From JBAQMG01 sp049302575 (GTDB lineage Bacteria; Bacillota; Desulfitobacteriia; Desulfitobacteriales; Desulfitobacteriaceae), in contig JBAQMG010000061.1 in assembly GCA_049302575.1 (NCBI GenBank), forward strand, positions 1 through 46,736: a stretch of 46,736 nucleotides of DNA, in the 5' to 3' direction. Position 1 is the first letter of the stretch. The number at the start of each line of letters is the position of its first letter. Positions 40,630 through 46,736 of the stretch are shown here, one piece after another. A program made the translations under genes and the position numbers. The notes under the pieces were generated by a model. It saw only the letters and a list, made by a program, of their open reading frames with translations. It was not told where the DNA came from and searched no databases.

Positions 40630-41931
40630 TTAAAGATTGAGGATTTTCTTAGTAAACTCGTCTTGCACACTAGTAATAATCGGTATACCGGTTTCCCGCA
40701 TGGTCTCTCTATTACCAGAATAAAGATCATCACGGGAAATATTGTTGACGGAGAATTCTCTGGCTTCAGCCATAAGCTGCTGTAGACCTGCGGCTAATTT
40801 GTCGGCTAAGCTCCAAACAGCAATGGCACCATAGGGGATATCCTTCATTGCGTTAGCACCGACTTTCTTTTGAACATCGGAGTAGCCGGCAAAAGCAATA
40901 TCTACAACTTTGTGCCCCTCTGCTGCCAGAATACTGGCATATTCATAGGCTTTAGAATGGAGGAGAATAAGAAGGAACCCCCAACTTTCCATCATGTTCC
41001 AGGGACTCATGCCTGTGCCCCCACCGGAGCCATCAATGGTTAAAAGGTCTAATTTGGCTACAGTAGCTAATTTAATTGCCATGGCTAAAGCTTCCATGCC
41101 ATACGATCCAGTTTTTAGAGTAATTCGTTTATACCCTAAACTTCTCAGGTAGTCTACAGACTTGAAAAAGTCTTCTTGTACCTGCTCACTATTGGACAGA
41201 TCAGTATATCCTAAGCGACTATGTCTGGAGAAAGACTTAATCGCCCCATTCTCAAAGGCCTCTTGAACCTCTGGTTTAGTTGGATCTGGATCGACAATAT
41301 ACCCTCTGTTTTTGAGGAATGTAGCGTAGGCCAAGTCATTGACTTGGATTTCTCCGCCGATATCTTTGGCACCTTGCCCCCATTTCAATTCAATAATAGC
41401 TTTATCGCCATATTTGCGGATAATGTATTCGGCCACCCCATTACGGGTATCCTCGACATTCATTTGAACAATGATTGCTCCGTAACCATCATAATATTTA
41501 AGATAATTGTCGATTCGACGTTCTAGCTCAGGTGCTTTTTCAATCCGACCACTTGCCATAATAGATTGCTTGTCTACGCCAACGACGTTTTCTCCGATAA
41601 CTATCGGAAAGCCTACCAAAGCTGCACCAATAGCGAAGGAATCCCAGTATTTGGCCGCAATAAATGTTGAGCCAAGCGCTCCAGTCATTAACGGAATTCT
41701 ACTCTTAGTCTTTACTTCGTTGCCAAATTCTACTTCTAGGTTAACATTTGGAAAAATACAGTCATCTTGACTGTTGGAAATCCCATTAGGAAGACCGTTT
41801 GCTCCGTAATTATAGCCCTGGATCCTTAAAGCATTGTAAGAAACACCTACATGAGTGGTATTGCCGCTACCGGCTGTGACAGTACCAAAATCCCTAGGAT
41901 AGAGCATTTTTCTGCCTTTAAAGCTCGACAT
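40630..41931 (-). CDS. stand-alone glutamate synthase-like FMN domain protein
   Basis: 433 residues matching the FMN-binding central domain of glutamate synthase (GltB2 type). It has IPLMTGALGST, ENVVGVDK, IELKWGQGAKDIGGE, SRHSRLGYTD, RITLKTGSYGMEALAMAIKLA (in part) and LLTIDGSGGGTGMSPW (phosphate-binding Gly-rich loop) at about residue 290. Only one cysteine is visible, so the 3Fe-4S site of real glutamate synthase is missing, and there is no amidotransferase domain. It must have a different electron donor or reaction. No ribosome site stands out before ATG 41931; ATG at residue 9 has AAAGG upstream and is an alternative. It is a single-gene unit. Confidence 0.82.
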   Translation of the reverse strand: MSSFKGRKMLYPRDFGTVTAGSGNTTHVGVSYNALRIQGYNYGANGLPNGISNSQDDCIFPNVNLEVEFGNEVKTKSRIPLMTGALGSTFIAAKYWDSFAIGAALVGFPIVIGENVVGVDKQSIMASGRIEKAPELERRIDNYLKYYDGYGAIIVQMNVEDTRNGVAEYIIRKYGDKAIIELKWGQGAKDIGGEIQVNDLAYATFLKNRGYIVDPDPTKPEVQEAFENGAIKSFSRHSRLGYTDLSNSEQVQEDFFKSVDYLRSLGYKRITLKTGSYGMEALAMAIKLATVAKLDLLTIDGSGGGTGMSPWNMMESWGFLLILLHSKAYEYASILAAEGHKVVDIAFAGYSDVQKKVGANAMKDIPYGAIAVWSLADKLAAGLQQLMAEAREFSVNNISRDDLYSGNRETMRETGIPIITSVQDEFTKKILNL

Positions 41932-42165
41932 CTATGCTTTGAATTCCTTCATGTTATTTGCCTAATAATGTGAATGTATTTAAATGAAAAAATGCAGTTT
42001 GTATAGTGAATTCGCCCTTTGGGTATGCGATAATAGTAAGCGAGGGAGAATAGTAGAGTATTAGGGTACTTTAGATTGGTATATTTATATTTAGTTGCCT
42101 GTCCTTTTTTGTATATATCTTTCCAAATTTAAAGGAATAAAAATAATGAATAGGGGTTTCGTAAA

Positions 42166-42786
42166 GTGACCAAAAAACCAAAGTATTATGCAATTAGAGT
42201 TGGGCGTAAGACGGGAATAGTAAGAACCTGGGAAGCTTGCCAGAAGGCTATAATAGGGTATTCAGGAGCGGTTTATAAAAGCTTTACTGATGAACAAGTC
42301 GCGCTTGACTGGTTAAATGGCGAGGAGACTACTTTCGTTGTAGAAGGTCAGCAAATTAAGGCAAAGGATTTAGGCCAGTTTATAGATTATGACGTTTATA
42401 CTGACGGAAGTTATTCGCAGGGTAATTATTCTTGGGCTTATGTCTTCGTGAAAGATGATCAAATAGTCTGTGAAGATAATGCTATTGGGAAGAATCCTGA
42501 GGCTGCTGTCATGAGAAATGTCGCTGGAGAAATAGCCGCAGTTCTTTATGCTGTTAAACGTGCTGCTCAAATGGAGGCTCGAATCAGAATTTATCATGAC
42601 TATGCAGGGATTGCATTTTGGGTAACTGGTGAATGGCGTACAAAAAATGAATTCACAGAGCTCTATGTAAAGCTTATGAAACAATATGAAGACCGTTATA
42701 TCTTCGAAAAGGTTCAGGCCCATAGTGGCAATAAATATAATGATCATGTTGATAAACTAGCTAAACAAGCGTTAGGTATAGTTTGA
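42166..42786 (+). CDS. rnhA: ribonuclease HI with N-terminal viroplasmin (RNA-binding) domain
   Basis: 206 residues. Residues 3-48 form the viroplasmin/RHBD motif that binds RNA-DNA hybrids (YYAIRVGRKTGIVRTWEAC, in part, then GYSGAVYKSFTDEQVA). The RNase H domain follows with catalytic DVYTDGS (Asp, about 76), AGEIAAVLYAV (Glu, about 119), YHDYAGI (Asp, about 143), and NDHVDKLAK (Asp, about 196). All four acidic residues are present. GTG 42166 is preceded by AGGGG. Its stop is close to the RlmN gene, whose ATG 42801 is 14 bases after. It removes RNA from hybrids. Confidence 0.9.
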   Translation: MTKKPKYYAIRVGRKTGIVRTWEACQKAIIGYSGAVYKSFTDEQVALDWLNGEETTFVVEGQQIKAKDLGQFIDYDVYTDGSYSQGNYSWAYVFVKDDQIVCEDNAIGKNPEAAVMRNVAGEIAAVLYAVKRAAQMEARIRIYHDYAGIAFWVTGEWRTKNEFTELYVKLMKQYEDRYIFEKVQAHSGNKYNDHVDKLAKQALGIV

Positions 42787-42800
42787 AAAGAGGATATACG

Positions 42801-43892
42801 ATGAATGAGGAATCTATTTACGGACTGACATTTGATCAACTGGCAGCATGGCTTATGGAATATGGACATAAAAATTTTCGAGCATTACAAGTCTGGGATT
42901 GGCTTTATAGAAAGCAGGTGACGCACTTCTCAGATATGATTGATGTCAATCAAGAGTGTCTTGAATTATTAGCAGATCATTTTGTGCTCCAATCATTAAC
43001 CGAACACTGCAAGCAAGAATCAGCGGATGGAACGATTAAGTTTTTGTTCAGGCTAAAAGATGACAATCTAATTGAGACGGTCTTGATGAGACCTATGTTC
43101 GGTTTATCGGTTTGTGTTACCACCCAAGTAGGCTGTAACATTGGGTGTAGTTTTTGTGCAAGTGGGTTATTAAGAAAAAAACGTGATTTATCCTGTGGTG
43201 AAATTGTGGAACAGATTATTAAAGTTCAACATCATCTAAATAAAGAGCAAAAAGATGAACGCGTGAGTCACGTTGTGGTAATGGGAATTGGCGAGCCATT
43301 TGATAACTTTAAGAACGTAGTAGATTCTTTGCGGGTTATTAAAGATTACAAAGGCTTAGCCATTAGCGCAAAACACATTACAGTATCGACCAGCGGTCTT
43401 GCCGATAAAATTAATGAATTTGCTGAAATCAATTTGCAGGTAAACTTAGCGATCTCCTTACACGCGCCAACTAACGAACTTCGAACGCGGATAATGAAAA
43501 TAAACCGTGTCTTTCCGATAGAAAAAATAATGTTGGCCGTTGATTACTACTTAAAAAAAACGAATCGTAGGATTACGTTGGAATATATTCTGCTAAAAGC
43601 TGTGAATGACCGAAGGGAACATGCCCTTCAACTTGCTGATCTGATTGGTGATAAGCGACATCTCATAAATGTTAACTTAATTCCATATAATCCAGTGTAT
43701 GAACATACTCAATATCAAAGGAGCAAGCACGAATTGATGCTGGCGTTTTATGATACGTTGAAAAAGCAGGGTATTAATTGCAGTATTCGTCTCGAACATG
43801 GGACAGATATTGATGCCGCTTGTGGACAGTTAAGAAGCAAACAGATGAAAAAGGAGCCCTCAACTTGGGCCCCTTTTTGCTTGACTAGATAG
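42801..43892 (+). CDS. RlmN-family 23S rRNA (adenine-2503) methyltransferase
   Basis: About 363 residues of the RlmN/Cfr radical SAM family. CNIGCSFC (CxxxCxxC) is at about residues 112-119. VVMGIGEPFDNF at about 155 and ISAKHITVSTSG at about 187 follow. SLHAPTNELR, VNLIPYNP and DIDAACGQLR near 334 carry the second catalytic Cys. These are RlmN-like rather than Cfr-like (LRYNP and HSP in Cfr). RlmN methylates C2 of A2503 and some tRNAs. AAGAGGA precedes ATG 42801. The last ten codons run through a strong terminator hairpin, so part of the message should end before the stop codon. It may be a second, divergent RlmN copy. Confidence 0.85.
   Translation: MNEESIYGLTFDQLAAWLMEYGHKNFRALQVWDWLYRKQVTHFSDMIDVNQECLELLADHFVLQSLTEHCKQESADGTIKFLFRLKDDNLIETVLMRPMFGLSVCVTTQVGCNIGCSFCASGLLRKKRDLSCGEIVEQIIKVQHHLNKEQKDERVSHVVVMGIGEPFDNFKNVVDSLRVIKDYKGLAISAKHITVSTSGLADKINEFAEINLQVNLAISLHAPTNELRTRIMKINRVFPIEKIMLAVDYYLKKTNRRITLEYILLKAVNDRREHALQLADLIGDKRHLINVNLIPYNPVYEHTQYQRSKHELMLAFYDTLKKQGINCSIRLEHGTDIDAACGQLRSKQMKKEPSTWAPFCLTR
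43848..43878 (+). terminator. intrinsic terminator inside the rlmN reading frame
   Basis: AAAAAGG-A-GCCC pairs with GGGC-C-CCTTTTT around TCAACTT, one mismatch. The T run ends at 43878, 12 bases before the stop codon TAG at 43890-43892. It is nearly symmetric and could also serve the convergent gene at 43918. Confidence 0.75.
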
Positions 43893-43917
43893 GGTGGTCA
43901 ACCAGGAGGAGGTCTGG

Positions 43918-44865
43918 CTAGATCTCTGCGATGATCTCTCCCATGCGGGATATGTCATATCCTCCAATTCCCAATACTTCGTTTTGAAAAGAAGGGGATT
44001 TCAAGATACTCATTAAAGCCTGAAAATGTGGCCGCTCCAGATCTTCCTGCCGAATTACAATGTCATAGCGTTCTTTATGCAACGGGATAAAATCAAGATT
44101 GGTAAATTGCATAGCAACCTTTTCAATTCCTAAACCTACGTCTGCTTCCCCGCGCGCAACCTTGCTCGCTATGGCAAGGTGGGTCATTTCTTCATCTCCA
44201 TAGCCAAGAATATCGTTGCGCTTAATTTCTGAAATTCTCAGTTGTTCATCTAACAACACTCTTGCACCAGAGCCTCTTTCGCGGTTAATGAAACGTACGT
44301 CTGGTTGGGTTAGGTCACTCCAAGTGGTGATATTCTTGGGGTTTTCTTTGGCAACATAAAAACCTTCCATACGATAAACCAAGTTAATTATACAAGTCGG
44401 GTGACCTGGTAACAGTCTTCGAACATAGGGAAGGTTATATTCATTAGTATCGCTATCCCATAAGTGCGTAGTAACAACGTTCACAAGGCCGTGATATAGA
44501 GACATAAGCCCATCGATGCTTCCAATATATCGACGTAAAAAGTGAACCTGTGGAAACTGTTTTTCCAAATAGCGAGCCAAGATATCCAACACAATATCTT
44601 GACCACAGATGACTAAGCCTTCATCAGACGAAGAAAAATGATTTAAACGCTCGTCCTGCGTAGGGGGGGCTAATGGGGATGCGAGCGAATTAATTCCTTT
44701 AGATTTTTGCTTATAACTCTCAATATCGGCACCCTCAACGCGGACTTTGCGTCCAATATGGTAAGCTGATAGTTCGCCCCGCTTTATAATCTCATAAACT
44801 GTATACTTTGAGATTTTAAGGATCTCTGCTACCTCTTCGGGCGTATAAGAAACATCATTGGACAT
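43918..44865 (-). CDS. HTH/periplasmic-binding-domain regulator, probably molybdate-type
   Basis: 315 residues. An excisionase-type helix-turn-helix is at 6-55 (YTPEEVAEILKISKYTVYEI, then GELSAYHIGRKVRV). A PBP-like domain (LysR-substrate/ModA-like) occupies about 95-315 with RERGSGARVLLDEQL at about 210, EADVGLGIE at about 255 and LDFIPLHKERYDI. Such one-component regulators sense an oxyanion by a cytoplasmic binding domain. It is divergent from modA, which supports molybdate or tungstate control. The region between the two genes has a near-perfect palindrome. A cytoplasmic location is expected, since no signal peptide is present. Confidence 0.87.
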   Translation of the reverse strand: MSNDVSYTPEEVAEILKISKYTVYEIIKRGELSAYHIGRKVRVEGADIESYKQKSKGINSLASPLAPPTQDERLNHFSSSDEGLVICGQDIVLDILARYLEKQFPQVHFLRRYIGSIDGLMSLYHGLVNVVTTHLWDSDTNEYNLPYVRRLLPGHPTCIINLVYRMEGFYVAKENPKNITTWSDLTQPDVRFINRERGSGARVLLDEQLRISEIKRNDILGYGDEEMTHLAIASKVARGEADVGLGIEKVAMQFTNLDFIPLHKERYDIVIRQEDLERPHFQALMSILKSPSFQNEVLGIGGYDISRMGEIIAEI

Positions 44866-44960
44866 AGAAAACGCACCTGTCCTTCTAGAATATTTTTATA
44901 AATCTATACTTTATAAATTATAGTACAACGCAAAATAATTTTGCTTATTTATTATAGCAT

Positions 44961-44977
44961 ATCGTATAATATATGAT
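44961..44977. promoter_or_regulatory. palindromic operator between regulator and modA
   Basis: ATCGTATAATATATGAT is a 17-base palindrome with one mismatched pair, 95 bases upstream of the regulator start and 134 bases before modA. It also holds TATAAT, so binding would cover a promoter. Confidence 0.45.
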
Positions 44978-45110
44978 GCAGTTCAGTTTTGTTAGCTGTA
45001 GTTTGTTTACATAACTATTAATAACTTATTACTGCTAATAACAATGGACATAGTACAACTCTAACCAACATAACTATACACACTGACGCGAATAATGAGG
45101 AGGAGTATGA

Positions 45111-45917
45111 GTGAAGAAAATTTCATTGTTATTAGTATTCAGTTTTCTATTAATTCTAACATTGGTCGGCTGTAGTTCAGGAGGTACTAGTCAACCATCA
45201 ACAAACGTCGCAAAGGTTAAACCAACTGAAATCCTGGTATCGGCAGCAGCCAGTATGAAGGATTCATTGACGGAACTTCAAAAAGCTTACGGTCAGAAAA
45301 CACCCAGTGTAAAGCTTAGCATTAATTTTGGAAGTTCAGGTACGCTTCAACAACAAATAGAACAGGGTGCCCCGGCAGACCTTTTTATTTCTGCAGGAAA
45401 GGCACAAATGGATGATCTAGAACAAAAGAATTTGCTAGTTAAAAAGAGTAGAATCGACTTATTGGGAAATGATTTGGTGCTTGTTACGGGGAAAAATAAT
45501 AGCAAGGTTACGTCCCTCGAAGATCTGACTAAAGTAGGCGTTGATAAGATCAGTATTGGTACACCAGAGTCCGTCCCCGCTGGAAAATATGCGCAAGAAG
45601 CGTTAACGAATCTCAAGCTTTGGGATGCATTGCAGCCGAAGTTTGTCTTAGCGAAGGATGTGACTCAGGTTCTGAATTATGTGGAAACAGGGAATGTGGA
45701 GGCAGGACTTGTATACAGATCTGATGCTTTAGGGTCGACAAAGGTTCAAGTCATAACAGTAGTTCCTGAGAGCAGTCATAAACCCATCATCTACCCTGCA
45801 GCGGTTATTTTCGCTACTAAAAACAAGCAGGCCGCGGAGGATTTTCTAGAGTACTTACAGAGTTCGGATGCTCAGCAAGTCTTTGTAAAATACGGCTTTA
45901 AGAGGTTAGCAAAGTAA
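45111..45917 (+). CDS. modA: molybdate ABC transporter substrate-binding lipoprotein
   Basis: 268 residues with a signal peptide and lipobox LVGC (Cys about 21), then a Ser/Thr linker and the ModA fold: ILVSAAASMKDSLTELQKAYG (in part) at about 40, INFGSSGTLQQQIEQGAPADLFISA (in part) at about 62, LVLVTGKNN, IGTPESVPAGKYAQEAL, and GNVEAGLVYRSDA at about 192. It binds molybdate or tungstate outside the membrane and delivers it to ModBC. No modB or modC is in the window; hcp follows, so the permease genes lie elsewhere. GTG 45111 is preceded by GAGGAGGAG. Confidence 0.95.
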   Translation: MKKISLLLVFSFLLILTLVGCSSGGTSQPSTNVAKVKPTEILVSAAASMKDSLTELQKAYGQKTPSVKLSINFGSSGTLQQQIEQGAPADLFISAGKAQMDDLEQKNLLVKKSRIDLLGNDLVLVTGKNNSKVTSLEDLTKVGVDKISIGTPESVPAGKYAQEALTNLKLWDALQPKFVLAKDVTQVLNYVETGNVEAGLVYRSDALGSTKVQVITVVPESSHKPIIYPAAVIFATKNKQAAEDFLEYLQSSDAQQVFVKYGFKRLAK

Positions 45918-45949
45918 ATACTTAAACACAAACAGCCAGCGTTGTAAAG

Positions 45950-45965
45950 TGTGAATTTTATCACA
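45950..45965. promoter_or_regulatory. CRP/FNR-family operator upstream of hcp
   Basis: TGTGAATTTTATCACA matches TGTGA-N6-TCACA exactly. It lies 86 bases before the hcp start codon. HcpR-type CRP/FNR regulators bind sites of this form ahead of hcp in several anaerobes, in answer to nitrosative stress. A second weaker piece, TCACAATTGTAGA, follows at about 45973. Confidence 0.6.
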
Positions 45966-46050
45966 TCAAACAAAATATCTCAGTCACAATTGTAGATCTT
46001 CTTTTAATGTATCATAATGCCATAATACAAAGATAAAGGAGATGTGAACA

Positions 46051-46736
46051 ATGTTTACAAAAGCACTATTTGGGAAATTTAGTAAAGCCAAGACACAGGA
46101 AGAAGAAATGAAAATAATTAATGAAAAGGGGGGTTATAAAATGTTTTGTAATCAATGTGAACAAACACCAAGTGGAGGGTGCACGAAAATCGGAGTTTGC
46201 GGTAAAGACGAAAACATCGCTAGCCTACAAGATACTATTATCTTTGGTTTAAAAGGGGTAGCCGCTTACGCCACACATGCTCGTCAATTAGGCTATAGCG
46301 ATCCAGAGGTGGAGGCCATAACTCAGGAAGCCTTATATTCAACCTTGACCAACGTCAATTTTAACCTAGCCGAAACTGTTGGTATGGCCCTTAAAGTAGG
46401 ATCAGCCACAGTCAAGGTCATGGATCTTCTCGATAAAGCTCATACTGATTTATTAGGAATACCGACACCGATCACAGTTTCCGAAGATAAACTCGAGGGT
46501 AAGTGTATTCTGATCACTGGGCATAACCTGTTTGCCCTAGAACAACTTTTAAAACAAAGTGAGGGTAAAGGTGTCAATATCTATACCCATTCCGAAATGT
46601 TACCGGCTCATGGTTATCCCGCCCTGAAAAAATATGCTCACTTAAAAGGCAACGTTGGCAAGTCTTGGTTTGATCAGCGTAAACTTTTCGAAGAATTCCC
46701 AGGGGCAATTCTCGCAACCACTAACTGCGTTATGCC
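46051..46736 (+). CDS. hcp: hydroxylamine reductase / hybrid cluster protein (3' partial)
   Basis: The frame is open from ATG 46051 to the end of the window (about 228 codons), so only the N-terminal part is visible. After a 30-residue leader, MFCNQCEQTPSGGCTKIGVCGK at about 31-52 (in part: FCNQCEQ) supplies the four Cys of the 4Fe-4S cluster. GHNLFALEQLLKQ, IYTHSEMLPAHGYP and TTNCV (a hybrid-cluster Cys region) follow. Hcp reduces NO or hydroxylamine. There are two possible starts: 46051 behind AAAGGAGATG, and 46141 behind AAGGGGGG, the usual N-terminus of the family. The extension is basic and non-hydrophobic, so it is not a signal peptide. Confidence 0.92.
   Translation, partial: MFTKALFGKFSKAKTQEEEMKIINEKGGYKMFCNQCEQTPSGGCTKIGVCGKDENIASLQDTIIFGLKGVAAYATHARQLGYSDPEVEAITQEALYSTLTNVNFNLAETVGMALKVGSATVKVMDLLDKAHTDLLGIPTPITVSEDKLEGKCILITGHNLFALEQLLKQSEGKGVNIYTHSEMLPAHGYPALKKYAHLKGNVGKSWFDQRKLFEEFPGAILATTNCVM

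Noticed and set aside
42801..43892. Cfr antibiotic-resistance methyltransferase
   Set aside because: LIPYNP, SLHAP and the VSTSG motif are RlmN-like; Cfr has LIRYNP, SLHSP and ISTIG.

Overview
The window looks like chromosome of a strictly anaerobic, spore-former-type Gram-positive bacterium, most like the Peptococcaceae/Desulfitobacteriaceae group (Desulfosporosinus or Desulfitobacterium relatives). This placement is inferred from gene content and was not tested by search. The supporting content is a complete HdrCBA-FlxDCBA electron-transfer complex, oxygen-sensitive cobamide lower-ligand synthesis (BzaA/BzaB), anaerobic ThiH-type thiamine synthesis, hydroxylamine reductase, many ferredoxin-type proteins, strong GGAGG ribosome sites and frequent GTG/TTG starts. 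No tRNA, rRNA, CRISPR array or intact insertion sequence was seen.

Layout: (1) 1-3.2 kb: the 3' part of an Rpn/PD-(D/E)XK transposase-like gene, then a LutA/LutB-like iron-sulfur pair with its own terminator. (2) 3.3-8.9 kb: a run of membrane proteins, a YdjY-type lipoprotein, a radical SAM protein, a C_GCAxxG_C_C protein and the two transferases known as rSAM/selenodomain-associated (TIGR04283, TIGR04282). (3) 8.9-11.05 kb: a small accessory patch with a Uma2 nuclease, a 5'-truncated SpoIIE-type phosphatase remnant, a MerR regulator and a pyridoxamine-oxidase-fold flavoprotein. (4) 11.07-17.0 kb: promoter, cobalamin riboswitch and terminator, followed by bzaA-bzaB-cobS-cobT-bzaC, predicted to make and attach 5-methoxybenzimidazole as the cobamide lower ligand. 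(5) 17.4-31.85 kb: a catabolic-looking cluster: candidate leader RNA, SDR, Old-Yellow-Enzyme/dienoyl-CoA-reductase-like flavoenzyme, HdrCBA-FlxDCBA, DUF2889 protein, a divergent adenine-deaminase-like amidohydrolase, a structured candidate ncRNA, enoyl-CoA hydratase and a second SDR. (6) 31.97-35.2 kb (minus): a SWIM-SNF2 helicase. (7) 35.4-40.45 kb (minus): TPP-riboswitch-controlled thiS-thiG-thiH-thiE-thiC. (8) 40.6-46.7 kb: a stand-alone GltB-type FMN domain, RNase HI, an RlmN-family methyltransferase, a molybdate-type regulator divergent from modA, and the start of hcp behind a CRP/FNR-type palindrome.

How the parts fit: regions 4 and 7 are two vitamin operons that share the ThiC fold. 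One is shut off by cobalamin and the other by thiamine diphosphate, so the cell has three ThiC-type enzymes drawing on aminoimidazole ribotide. Region 5 pairs redox enzymes that would oxidise or reduce an alicyclic or acyl substrate with an NADH-linked electron-bifurcating complex. Its substrate is not evident, and the amidohydrolase in it has lost motifs typical of adenine deaminase. I regard this cluster as the best candidate for an undescribed pathway in the window.
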